DNA of 25,020 nucleotides from an uncultured Bacteroidia bacterium (GTDB lineage: Bacteria; Bacteroidota; Bacteroidia; Bacteroidales; UBA932): NCBI GenBank assembly GCA_902797895.1, contig CADBUS010000021.1:1-25020 (forward strand), given 5' to 3'. This document shows positions 1-6,377 of the stretch, in pieces. The position numbers were made by a program, and so were the translations under genes. Every line of letters begins with the position of its first letter. The stretch's first letter is position 1. The notes beneath the pieces are model-generated. The model was not told the origin of the DNA and made no database searches. It worked only from the letters and a program-made list of their open reading frames with translations.

Positions 1-1
1 G

Positions 2-385
2 CAGTTAGAGAGGGCCGACTGCTGCGGAGAAGATAAGAGCGAGCAGCCGCAAGAGAGGAGTTTGCTCAACAGAGCCACAAAAGATTATCTCAAAATAGCG
101 CAGGTGGAAAAAGAGCTCAACAGCCGGCCTTTCAGCTATATACCTGCATCTAAAATTGCCTCTTGCCAAAAGCAAATCAAAGATGGAGATATAATCTGCT
201 TTATGGCCACCACAGAAGGATTGGATATTGCTCACGTTGCAATGGCCTATTGGCAAGGAGGGAAACTCGGCTTCATACACGCCTCAATGGCTGAAAAAAA
301 GGTAGTTATAGATAAACTGAGCATAGGCGATTATGTAGCTGCCCGCAAAAATGTAAACGGAATCAAAGTGGTGAGAGTCAAATGA
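2..385 (+). CDS. DUF1460 family protein (C-terminal part, gene enters from the left edge)
   Basis: The frame is open from base 2 to the TGA at 383-385, so this is the last 127 codons of a gene that begins outside the window. The readable part has the run FSYIPASKI, then KDGDIICFMATTEGLDIAHV and GFIHASMAEKKVVIDKLSIGDYV. I recognise this as the C-terminal half of DUF1460, a Bacteroidota family related to NlpC/P60-like N-acetylmuramoyl-L-alanine amidases, usually exported and thought to act on peptidoglycan. The conserved GLDIAHV histidine is a likely catalytic residue by analogy with that fold. An apparent start at TTG 62 is only an internal codon, since the family continues upstream. The signal peptide and the catalytic cysteine would lie outside the window. 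Family placement is from memory of the pattern; the enzymatic role is inferred. Confidence 0.75.
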   Translation, partial: QLERADCCGEDKSEQPQERSLLNRATKDYLKIAQVEKELNSRPFSYIPASKIASCQKQIKDGDIICFMATTEGLDIAHVAMAYWQGGKLGFIHASMAEKKVVIDKLSIGDYVAARKNVNGIKVVRVK

Positions 386-401
386 CGATTCCATTTCGGA
401 A

Positions 402-432
402 TTTGCAGAGTTTGCAGAATTTTGTATCTTTG
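402..432 (+). promoter_or_regulatory. Promoter for the DUF805 gene
   Basis: TTTG at 402-405, a 19-base spacer and TATCTTTG at 425-432 match the Bacteroidota sigma-ABfr consensus (-33 TTTG, -7 TAnnTTTG) exactly. Transcription should start near 438, leaving a leader of about 50 bases before the ATG at 490. Confidence 0.75.
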
Positions 433-489
433 AAGAGTTCGTTTTTCAACAGATTATAGATATTGATAAACAATCAAAACATCTGATAT

Positions 490-1125
490 ATGGAACAGTT
501 CAATAATGCACAAGGGCAAGTTGTTATATTTCCTAACAATAAAGCCTTGAGAGTAAGACCAATGATGAGCTTTATGGAGGCTGTAAAAACCTGCTTTAAG
601 AAATATGCCAACTTTAGCGGCCGAGCTCGCCGCAGTGAGTTTTGGTGGTTTTCTTTGGCTCTCATTATTATCGAAATTATAATCTCTATAATAAGTCTTT
701 TTACTCGAGATTGGAATGCTTATTTTTTGGCAAGTCGCAATTTAGAACATTTAGAAATGTTGCGCATTTCTTACTGCAACTTTGGCGGTATTTTATCTTT
801 AATCTTTTGCATAGTTACATTCATACCATCACTATCGGTACAAGTAAGAAGGTTCCACGATGTAGGCAAAAGCGGCAAGTGGGTTATTGTGCCTCTTTTA
901 GCTTCCTTTGCAATAATTGTAGGAATATGTATGTTATCAAAAGAAAATCTATTGGCACCAATACCACTGATATTGATATTTGTTCCATTATTATTATTCG
1001 GAGTTTTTGGCATTATCTTTTTGGTATGGAGCTGCCTGGATAGCAAGCCGCAAACAAACAAGTGGGGGCCATCCCCTAAGTATGAGGAGGTTGAGATTAA
1101 CACGCCAATGTCACAACAACAATAG
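490..1125 (+). CDS. DUF805 family inner-membrane protein
   Basis: This 211-residue protein carries the DUF805 signature. FSGRARRSEFWWF at about residues 42-54 precedes the first membrane helix, VRRFHDVGKSGKW at about 119-131 sits in the central loop, and a C-terminal NKWGPSPKY follows the last helix. Four hydrophobic segments are visible, at roughly 53-75, 98-117, 131-149 and 157-183. The family is widespread in bacteria and has no established function. Members are small integral membrane proteins often encoded alone, as here, with their own promoter. The first 30 or so residues are less typical and precede the domain. The ATG at 490 is the first good start after the predicted transcription start, and no Shine-Dalgarno sequence is visible, as is usual in this phylum. 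The family call is firm; any function would be guesswork. Confidence 0.88.
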   Translation: MEQFNNAQGQVVIFPNNKALRVRPMMSFMEAVKTCFKKYANFSGRARRSEFWWFSLALIIIEIIISIISLFTRDWNAYFLASRNLEHLEMLRISYCNFGGILSLIFCIVTFIPSLSVQVRRFHDVGKSGKWVIVPLLASFAIIVGICMLSKENLLAPIPLILIFVPLLLFGVFGIIFLVWSCLDSKPQTNKWGPSPKYEEVEINTPMSQQQ

Positions 1126-1155
1126 AGGCCGCGGTTTCCACCACTATCATATACC

Positions 1156-1187
1156 AAAAAAGCAGAGGCTACGCTTCTGCTTTTTTT
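1156..1187. terminator. Bidirectional intrinsic terminator
   Basis: A-run plus GCAGA at 1156-1166 pairs with TCTGC plus T-run at 1176-1186, giving an 11-base stem around a short loop. U-tracts form in both directions. It lies between the end of the DUF805 gene (plus) and the 3' end of tRNA-Lys (minus), and can serve both. Confidence 0.8.
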
Positions 1188-1188
1188 G

Positions 1189-1261
1189 TGACCCGCCAGG
1201 GGATCGAACCCTGGACCCCAACATTAAGAGTGTCGTGCTCTACCAGCTGAGCTAGCGAGTC
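1189..1261 (-). tRNA. tRNA-Lys (anticodon CTT)
   Basis: On the minus strand a full cloverleaf can be folded. The acceptor stem is GACTCGC with GCGGGTC (one G-T pair), the D arm has AGCTCAGCTGGTAGAGC, the anticodon stem is CGACA/TGTTG with loop CTCTTAA, and the T arm has GGTTCGATCC. The anticodon CTT reads AAG lysine codons. The discriminator base is A at 1189. CCA is not encoded (the next bases read CAA), so it must be added after transcription. Confidence 0.95.
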
Positions 1262-1294
1262 ATCCGCTAACACAAAGGTTGCGTTTTGGGAGTG

Positions 1295-1325
1295 CAAATA
1301 TACTCCCTTTTTTTATATCTGCAAA
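1295..1325 (-). promoter_or_regulatory. Promoter for tRNA-Lys
   Basis: Read on the minus strand, TTTG (1322-1325), 19 bases and TATATTTG (1295-1302) match the Bacteroidota consensus exactly. The start point would be near 1288, giving a 5' leader of about 27 bases. The -7 box lies inside a short inverted repeat, GGGAGT (1288-1293) and ACTCCC (1302-1307). Confidence 0.75.
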
Positions 1326-1347
1326 ACTTTTTTTATTCATACGGCTT

Positions 1348-1379
1348 TTTGTCATCAGCCCCTCTTTTGTTTATCTTTA
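1348..1379 (+). promoter_or_regulatory. Promoter for the PAS-macro gene
   Basis: TTTG at 1348-1351, a 20-base spacer and TATCTTTA at 1372-1379 match the consensus at 11 of 12 fixed or boxed positions. Transcription would start near 1385, just before the ATG at 1397. It is divergent from, and interleaved with, the tRNA-Lys promoter region. Confidence 0.6.
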
Positions 1380-1396
1380 CAACAAAATTTGAGATT

Positions 1397-2125
1397 ATGA
1401 AAAAAGATTTTTTTGAAGAGGTCAGATTTGCCGTAACAGTATGTGGCAAAGATGGTACAATCTTAGATATGAACAAAAAGTCCATCCAAACCTTTATAAA
1501 GCCCGGAATGGAGAGTATCATTGGCAAAAATGTGCTTGATTGCCATCCGGAGCCGGCTCGCACAATGTTGGCAGATATGCTGACAAATCCGCGCACCAAT
1601 GCCTATACCATAGAGAAGAACGGTATAAAAAAGCTGATTTATCAGACTCCTTGGTACGAGAATGGTGAATACCAAGGTTTTATGGAGGTTTCTATGGAAA
1701 TTCCTTTCCAGATGAAGCATCTGGTACGCACCCCCAAACCGCGCTGCGCCCCTAACTCCATAAAAGAGCTCAGAGAGGGAGAGATTTTTGTATTTGGCAG
1801 CAATCTATCCGGTGCGCACGGCGGCGGAGCCGCTCGCTACGCATACGAGAAGTTTGGTGCTGTTTGGGGAGAAGGGGTTGGCCTGCACGGCAATACATAC
1901 GCAATACCCACAATGCAGGGAGGAGTTGAGACCATCAAGCCGTATGTAGATGAGTTTATTGAGTTTGCAAAGCAACATACAGAACTCACATTTCTTGTAA
2001 CAAGAATCGGTTGCGGTATTGCTGGCTTTACAGATGAGGAGATAGCTCCCCTATTTGCCGCCGCTCTGCCGGTAGGTAATATCCTCCTCCCCGGCAGCTT
2101 TATGAAAATTTTGAACAAGGAATAA
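1397..2125 (+). CDS. PAS-like sensor domain fused to a macro-like (A1S_2505-type) domain
   Basis: The ATG at 1397 starts MKKDFFEEVRFAVTVCGKDG, the usual opening of a small PAS-like protein common in Bacteroides. In-frame sequence upstream lies over the promoter and is not protein-like. Residues 1-112 form the PAS-like module, with features such as GKNVLDCHPEPAR and the strand run KKLIYQTPWYENGEY. After a linker of about 10 residues, residues 121-240 match a macro-like family named after Acinetobacter A1S_2505, found in phages and bacteria. Its marks are FVFGSNLSGAHGGGAARYA, GLHGNTYAIPT and VTRIGCGIAGFTDEEIAPLF. Macro domains bind or hydrolyse ADP-ribose derivatives, and the glycine-rich loop here fits nucleotide binding. 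The PAS part might sense a small ligand or redox state. No DNA-binding or kinase domain is present. The joining of the two modules is seen directly; any signalling role is inference. Total length is 242 residues. Confidence 0.8.
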   Translation: MKKDFFEEVRFAVTVCGKDGTILDMNKKSIQTFIKPGMESIIGKNVLDCHPEPARTMLADMLTNPRTNAYTIEKNGIKKLIYQTPWYENGEYQGFMEVSMEIPFQMKHLVRTPKPRCAPNSIKELREGEIFVFGSNLSGAHGGGAARYAYEKFGAVWGEGVGLHGNTYAIPTMQGGVETIKPYVDEFIEFAKQHTELTFLVTRIGCGIAGFTDEEIAPLFAAALPVGNILLPGSFMKILNKE

Positions 2126-2156
2126 GCTGTTGCAGGAGCTTCTTAAAATCCAAAAT

Positions 2157-2187
2157 TTTGAGAATTTTGAGGAACTTTTTATTTTTG
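2157..2187 (+). promoter_or_regulatory. Promoter in front of the ATPase relic
   Basis: TTTG at 2157-2160, exactly 19 bases, and TATTTTTG at 2180-2187 give a full consensus match. The only reading frame downstream on this strand is the 20-codon relic at 2207, so this promoter seems to have outlived its gene. Confidence 0.6.
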
Positions 2188-2206
2188 CCCTGAAAAACAG
2201 GACAAT

Positions 2207-2266
2207 ATGGGAAGTACTATAGCCTTCAGACGCAAAATTTACGACAGACTTCTGAATCTGCAGTAA
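2207..2266 (+). pseudogene. Relic of the start of a Bacteroidota AAA ATPase (DUF4143-type)
   Basis: An ATG at 2207, placed 20 bases after a consensus promoter, opens the short peptide MGSTIAFRRKIYDRLLNLQ and then meets TAA at 2264. Many Bacteroidota AAA-family ATPases with a DUF4143 C-terminus begin with a pattern like RKIYDxLLxWKxES before their Walker A motif. Here FRRKIYDRLLN fits, and the codons just past the stop read ESSP, as if the family sequence briefly continues. Nothing ATPase-like follows, because the next 450 bases are a lipoprotein gene on the other strand. This suggests a nonsense change plus loss of the rest of the gene. The match is short and rests on recalled family pattern, so a chance resemblance or a real small peptide remains possible. 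Confidence 0.4.
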
Positions 2267-2280
2267 GAGAGCTCGCCCAA

Positions 2281-2727
2281 CTAATCGCCGCTGCCCATAG
2301 CCTCTAATAACTTACCATAGAAGAGTCCTTTTATGGTATTGCCTCCATCATAAACATACCCTTTAAAAGCTACCTTTCCATTATCATCTTTGGCTATTAT
2401 CTTTCCTGTTGCCTCATCAACAGTCGCAACCAGAGAGTAATCTTTATAGTTGAACTTTACAATCTGCTCATCATCCGGAAGCGGAAATTCCAACACTACA
2501 GAAGAGCCCTCTTCACTATTCCAAAAGAAGTAGGTCCCTCCAAAATATTTCCACACCTCCCTATCTTTATCCGGCAAAATAGTCTCCTCATCAGTAATGA
2601 GTTCAGTATCTGTACCGGCAACAGCCGTTGAGTCGTTTGTTTCTATCTGATTTTGAGAAGTATTGCTTTTGCAAGCAGATAATAAAACACTGACTATCAA
2701 TATAGTCACAACAAACAAATTTTTCAT
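2281..2727 (-). CDS. Small lipoprotein of unknown function
   Basis: The 148-residue product starts with a lysine-bearing hydrophobic signal, MKNLFVVTILIVSVLLSAC, ending in a lipobox (LSAC) with the lipidated cysteine at residue 19. A 35-residue acidic, Thr/Asp/Glu-rich linker follows, and then a small domain with alternating strands from about residue 60 on, including WKYFGGTYFFW, VVLEFPLPDDEQIVKFNYKDY and GNTIKGLFYGKL. I do not recognise the domain. It may be a small beta-rich fold facing the periplasm or cell surface. The gene lies 38 bases downstream of pssA on the same strand and has its own -7 box (2758-2765), so it need not depend on the pssA promoter. Confidence 0.8.
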   Translation of the reverse strand: MKNLFVVTILIVSVLLSACKSNTSQNQIETNDSTAVAGTDTELITDEETILPDKDREVWKYFGGTYFFWNSEEGSSVVLEFPLPDDEQIVKFNYKDYSLVATVDEATGKIIAKDDNGKVAFKGYVYDGGNTIKGLFYGKLLEAMGSGD

Positions 2728-2757
2728 AGCCTATTACTTTTTTTAGTAAAACTTGCG

Positions 2758-2765
2758 CAAATTTA
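2758..2765 (-). promoter_or_regulatory. -7 promoter box for the small lipoprotein gene
   Basis: TAAATTTG on the minus strand matches the -7 consensus. A poor -33 (CTTG, 2784-2787, 18-base spacer) overlaps the end of pssA. The box lies directly against the pssA stop codon. Confidence 0.4.
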
Positions 2766-3587
2766 CTAATAATTATTGGCATCCAAGCTCTCAGGCCGCA
2801 ATCTCTTACCAGAAAGGGCTATAAGAATATTGAGGAGGATGTAGGTAGCAAGAGAGGCGAATATCCAAACTATAAAGTTTAAGCCGGCAAAGGCGGTCAT
2901 AATGGCCTCAACCACAACTATTGCTACATATATAAATCGGATTCTGTTATCTGCCCAAGAGAGATTCTTTAGCTTCATAGAGAACATAGGAATGTTGCTC
3001 ACAAGCAGCCACGAGAGCAAGAGCGCAAGCAGGGCCATTGCCCAATTTTGCCATCTAATGGCGATAAAAAATCCACACTGTTCATTGCAGTATCTTGTCA
3101 GTAAGACTATTGTAGAGAGGTAGAGTATTGCACAGGCCGGTGTTGCAAGCCCTATAAAGTTCTCACTTTGGCGAGTATCGTTATTGAATTTTGCAAGCCT
3201 GAGGGCAGAAAAAACTGCTATAAAAAAGGGAATGATACTCAAAATCAGAAACACCCAGACAGAAAGGGTGGGATTTGAGGAGTGGGCAAAAAACTCTGCC
3301 CGCATCACAGAAAAAGGAGCTGCTGAACGTATAAAGAAGAAGCCTGCAATGGATGGAGCCACTCCAAAACTCACCATATCTGCCAAAGAATCAAGCTCCT
3401 TACCAAGCGGAGAATAGGCTTTAAGCACTCTTGCCGCAAAGCCGTCAAAAAAATCAAAAAGAGCCGCCAGCAAAAGCAATAGAAGAGCCTGAGTAAACAT
3501 CTGATAAGATGCCTCTACAATAGCCAAGACTCCGCAAAACAGGTTGCAGCAGGTAATTGCATTAGGTATGTGCTTTTTTATACTCAT
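2766..3587 (-). CDS. pssA: CDP-diacylglycerol--serine O-phosphatidyltransferase
   Basis: This enzyme joins CDP-diacylglycerol and L-serine to make phosphatidylserine, the precursor of phosphatidylethanolamine, at the inner membrane. The CDP-alcohol phosphatidyltransferase signature D-x2-D-G-x2-A-R-x8-G-x3-D-x3-D is complete, running from DFFDG to DSLAD (about residues 44-70). Several hydrophobic helices cover the rest, as expected for a polytopic protein of about 270 residues. I place the start at MSIKKHIPNAI (ATG at 3585-3587), not the in-frame ATG eight codons earlier (3611). Family members usually begin at this point, and the predicted transcription start (about 3615) would leave the earlier ATG almost no leader. 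No psd gene is adjacent, unlike in many genomes. The lipoprotein gene follows after 38 bases. Confidence 0.9.
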   Translation of the reverse strand: MSIKKHIPNAITCCNLFCGVLAIVEASYQMFTQALLLLLLAALFDFFDGFAARVLKAYSPLGKELDSLADMVSFGVAPSIAGFFFIRSAAPFSVMRAEFFAHSSNPTLSVWVFLILSIIPFFIAVFSALRLAKFNNDTRQSENFIGLATPACAILYLSTIVLLTRYCNEQCGFFIAIRWQNWAMALLALLLSWLLVSNIPMFSMKLKNLSWADNRIRFIYVAIVVVEAIMTAFAGLNFIVWIFASLATYILLNILIALSGKRLRPESLDANNY

Positions 3588-3620
3588 AGGAAAACCCTTT
3601 CGTATATCCATATAACTTTA

Positions 3621-3651
3621 CAAATATAACTATCTACCGACAATAGACAAA
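3621..3651 (-). promoter_or_regulatory. Promoter for pssA
   Basis: Minus-strand TTTG (3648-3651), 19 bases and TATATTTG (3621-3628) match the consensus exactly. The predicted start near 3615 helps decide the pssA start codon in favour of 3587. Confidence 0.75.
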
Positions 3652-3795
3652 GGGGCTTAACTCAAAATCTCATTCAAAATCACGTTTTGTAAGATTCTTT
3701 TCAAATGGCTTTGTTTTGCCTTTTGTTTAATTATTATGGTCCGTAGGTAGGCTGTGTGGGGCGGCTGTGGGATAAAAAGCTGTGGGATAGAGAAA

Positions 3796-3821
3796 GTGGG
3801 TGCCAAAATTTTGGCACCCAC
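3796..3821 (-). terminator. Palindrome, probable terminator of the C1 peptidase operon
   Basis: A perfect 26-base palindrome has arms GTGGGTGCCAAAA and its reverse complement. It lies about 50 bases past the stop of the second C1 peptidase gene. In the direction of that operon it is followed by TTTCT, a weak U-tract. The rest of the 3612-3873 spacer holds the pssA promoter and two copies of the word CTGTGGGATA (3764-3788), which is seen again at the right edge of the window. Confidence 0.55.
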
Positions 3822-3873
3822 CTTACAAATACAAGTTCAGCTCTATTCGGGCTACAACTTAAAACAACCTACT

Positions 3874-4989
3874 CTACTTTATATTCAGCTTCTTTCTGAT
3901 AGCCTTTGGTAGAGCATCTTTGTTAATCATTATGGCTATGGTCTTTGCCTTAAAGTAATTCTCTGATACATAAAGGTATCCATCGCCATTACTTACACCC
4001 CAAGAGTTCTTAACCATAAAGTATTTCACCCCGTTCTGATCCTTTACCAAACCTGTAATGTGCATCAAGTGATCATCTGTTGTGGTAAAGTCCTCAAACA
4101 TTCTCTGACGAGAAACTGCATCTACCGGAGTCTCCAAATATCTCTTTTTCAACCCCTCTTTCTCTCCCTTGATATTTTCACCTGGGGCAAAAACTGCCAC
4201 GTGGTTGTTGTGAGCAAAGTAGGTCTCGCTCACATCGGCATCCCAAGCTATTGTATAGCCCTTCATTATAGCCTCCTCAGCTATAGCCACAAACTCATCC
4301 AATGGCACATTGTAGTAAGATGCCATATCGTAATTATCCGGAATCTCAAGCACAAATTGCTCGTAATAAGGATGATGCATAAACGATGTAATCTCTACAT
4401 AATCCTCTCCGTTGAGTTTGAGCTTATTCTTAAAGGCAAGCGGACTATACTCCGTTCCCTTATAAGATAGAGTTGATGGCAACTGCCCAAGCCACTTATC
4501 TAAAATAGTAGAAGCCTTCTCGTAAGGAACTCCTTTCTTCTCCTTAACCGCCTCATCCATAAGGTTAGTGAACTCGCTCTGTAATTCCTTATGGTTATGG
4601 GTTTTAGAATCGTAGTTTATTCCGTTGTAGGCCTCTTCTGTCATAAGGCCGTTATGCTCCATTGAGAATATTGCCTGATGGGAAACTCCGCCCGGCCCCT
4701 TTCTTCCTCTTCCTCTGCGATAGTAGAAATCTGCACCACGGCGCAAATACTCGTTTCTCACAAAAAACATCTCGGAGAGATTAAGCGAGGTATCTGCAGT
4801 ACCTTTTTTAATTGCCTCACTCTCAAGGAATGATATTGTTGCAAAGCTCCAGCAGGTACCTGTCTGCGCCTGATTCTTTACAGATGTTGTAGGATTGCTC
4901 TTAACCATCGTAAACTCATAGTAAGGGCTTTGAGCGTATGCCAAAGCTACAAAGAGCAGAGCTGCTGAAAATGTTATAAATCGCTTCAT
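3874..4989 (-). CDS. Secreted C1 family cysteine peptidase (bleomycin hydrolase/PepC-like), copy 2
   Basis: The 371-residue protein opens with a Sec signal (MKRFITFSAALLFVALAYA, cleavage likely near residue 19). The papain-type catalytic set is present: Gln40 (oxyanion hole) and Cys46 in NQAQTGTCWSFA, His310 in MHITG, and Asn328 in VKNSWG. The long central region and C-terminal helix (ending AIRKKLNIK) resemble the C1B bleomycin hydrolase group, which work as aminopeptidases in the cytoplasm in other bacteria; the signal peptide here points to the periplasm or outside. Residues around 88-101 form an Arg/Gly-rich insert (YYRRGRGRKGPGG) absent from the paralogue. It follows its paralogue by 18 bases and is presumably co-transcribed. 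The substrate is unknown. Peptide or protein scavenging is the natural inference. Confidence 0.88.
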   Translation of the reverse strand: MKRFITFSAALLFVALAYAQSPYYEFTMVKSNPTTSVKNQAQTGTCWSFATISFLESEAIKKGTADTSLNLSEMFFVRNEYLRRGADFYYRRGRGRKGPGGVSHQAIFSMEHNGLMTEEAYNGINYDSKTHNHKELQSEFTNLMDEAVKEKKGVPYEKASTILDKWLGQLPSTLSYKGTEYSPLAFKNKLKLNGEDYVEITSFMHHPYYEQFVLEIPDNYDMASYYNVPLDEFVAIAEEAIMKGYTIAWDADVSETYFAHNNHVAVFAPGENIKGEKEGLKKRYLETPVDAVSRQRMFEDFTTTDDHLMHITGLVKDQNGVKYFMVKNSWGVSNGDGYLYVSENYFKAKTIAIMINKDALPKAIRKKLNIK

Positions 4990-5007
4990 ATTATAATAAT
5001 CTGATAA

Positions 5008-6222
5008 TTAGATACCCATTTTCTTACGGATAGCTGTAGGAATAGCCTTCTTATTTACAAGAATGTTCAAGGTCTTGTACTGTACAAAAGGTACTGAGGC
5101 ATACCATATTCCGTTGTATTTGCCGGTTGGGCCCCAAGAGTTCTTTACCATATAGTACTTGGTGCCATTCTGATCCTTTGCTATACCATAGATATGCATT
5201 CCGTGATCGTCTGTGGTGGTCTTGTTGTCATATCCCTCTTGTCTCATCTTCTGAGTGATAACAAGCTCTTTACCAGGGCTGTTGAGGTTATTTACAGCTG
5301 CACGGCGAGCATTAGGATCCTGCCCTACCCATCTCTCCTGGTCTGAGCCAACAAAAGATTTCTCGTTAGCCTGCACATCAGGCACAACACCAATACCATC
5401 GCGAGTAAAACCGGTTTCGCTAACATCTGTTCCCCAGCCAATTGTGTAACCATTCTCAATAGCGTTATCTATGATAGCCATCATCTCCTCCATAGGAACA
5501 TTGTAGCTTAAATCCCAACGCCAATTGTCCGGTACCTCAATAGCAAAAGCGGTGTAGAATGGATGGTGAGTGAAGGATGTTACAGATACATAATCATCCA
5601 TATTAAGACCTAAACCCTTAGTTACGAAATCTTTGGCAGAGTAAGTAACGCCTCTGTAAGTTGTGGTCTCAGGGCATTTGCCAAGGTAGGTCTCAAGTAT
5701 ATTCTTGTAAATATCAAGATATTTAGGGCTCAATTGACGGCCTCTGCCGGGAACTTTCTTTACAGCCTCTGCAAGAGCTGTGCTAAGAGCAGTCATCTCT
5801 GCAAAGTTCACTCTTGTTGCACCATCTCTAAGAGTAGGCATATCAGCCTCTTGCACCACTCCGTAATCTCTGAAGGTGTGAATAACATCTTCAAAAGCTC
5901 CGCCCTCTGCAAAGTTAAGGTAACCATCAAGACGCACATATTTCTCCATCTTCTCAAGATAATTCTTAGATACGCTGTACATTACAGAGAGGTTCAGAGA
6001 GGTATCTGCCTTTCCGTTCTTAATAGCCTCACTCTCAAGGAAAGAGGTAGTTGAGAAGCACCAGCAGGTACCGGAGCTGCCCTGATTCTTGATAGAGGTT
6101 ATAGGGTTAGCCTTTACAGTTGTAAAGATGTAGCCCCCCTGCTTAGGTTTCTCCTGAGCATTTGTGGTTGTGGCAGCAAAGCAAAAGAGAGCCGCTGCAA
6201 GCATAATAATTGTTTTTCTCAT
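5008..6222 (-). CDS. Secreted C1 family cysteine peptidase (bleomycin hydrolase/PepC-like), copy 1
   Basis: This is the first gene of a tandem pair, 404 residues, with a signal peptide ending near TTTNA-Q (residue 22). The catalytic residues are Gln47 and Cys53 in NQGSSGTCWCFS, His343 in GMHIYG and Asn361 in VKNSWG. Residue 55 is a second cysteine, where the paralogue has serine. Compared with copy 2 it carries about 30 more residues before the catalytic histidine (the stretch containing RWVGQDPNARRAAVNN). Shared landmarks such as ESEAIK, ADTSLNLS, DWxxDVSET-like motifs, TTTDDH and the AIRKK tail show that the two arose by duplication. The family's aminopeptidase or endopeptidase action is established; where this one acts is inferred from the signal peptide. 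No good consensus promoter was found in the upstream spacer. Confidence 0.88.
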   Translation of the reverse strand: MRKTIIMLAAALFCFAATTTNAQEKPKQGGYIFTTVKANPITSIKNQGSSGTCWCFSTTSFLESEAIKNGKADTSLNLSVMYSVSKNYLEKMEKYVRLDGYLNFAEGGAFEDVIHTFRDYGVVQEADMPTLRDGATRVNFAEMTALSTALAEAVKKVPGRGRQLSPKYLDIYKNILETYLGKCPETTTYRGVTYSAKDFVTKGLGLNMDDYVSVTSFTHHPFYTAFAIEVPDNWRWDLSYNVPMEEMMAIIDNAIENGYTIGWGTDVSETGFTRDGIGVVPDVQANEKSFVGSDQERWVGQDPNARRAAVNNLNSPGKELVITQKMRQEGYDNKTTTDDHGMHIYGIAKDQNGTKYYMVKNSWGPTGKYNGIWYASVPFVQYKTLNILVNKKAIPTAIRKKMGI

Positions 6223-6283
6223 AAGTTATTGTTTTTTAATATATTATTTTCTTATCTCAAATCATTTAAGAGCAGATTAAAAA

Positions 6284-6347
6284 GATTCTTCACTTGGTTC
6301 AGAATGAGACTATTGTGTCATTCTGAGGCAGCTTTCTGCAGAAGAAT
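6284..6347 (-). terminator. Hairpin repeat, probable terminator downstream of queE
   Basis: Two nested inverted repeats form a long stem. The outer pair is ATTCTTC (6285-6291) with GAAGAAT (6341-6347), and the inner pair is CAGAATGA (6299-6306) with TCATTCTG (6317-6324). Read leftward, the outer arm runs into TTTTT, so it can terminate queE transcripts before the C1 peptidase genes. Pieces of the same sequence occur at 16463, 18984 and 24776. The rest of the 6223-6377 spacer is AT-rich and shows no clear promoter. Confidence 0.6.
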
Positions 6348-6377
6348 ATACTTTTTTATCACTCTGTTATCTCATAA

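Noticed and set aside
642..1157. Alternative frames over the DUF805 gene on both strands.
   Set aside because: The DUF805 frame has clear signature motifs and its own promoter; the others do not.
3588..3611. Longer start for PssA at 3611 (eight extra residues).
   Set aside because: It falls within a few bases of the predicted transcription start and does not match the usual family N-terminus.
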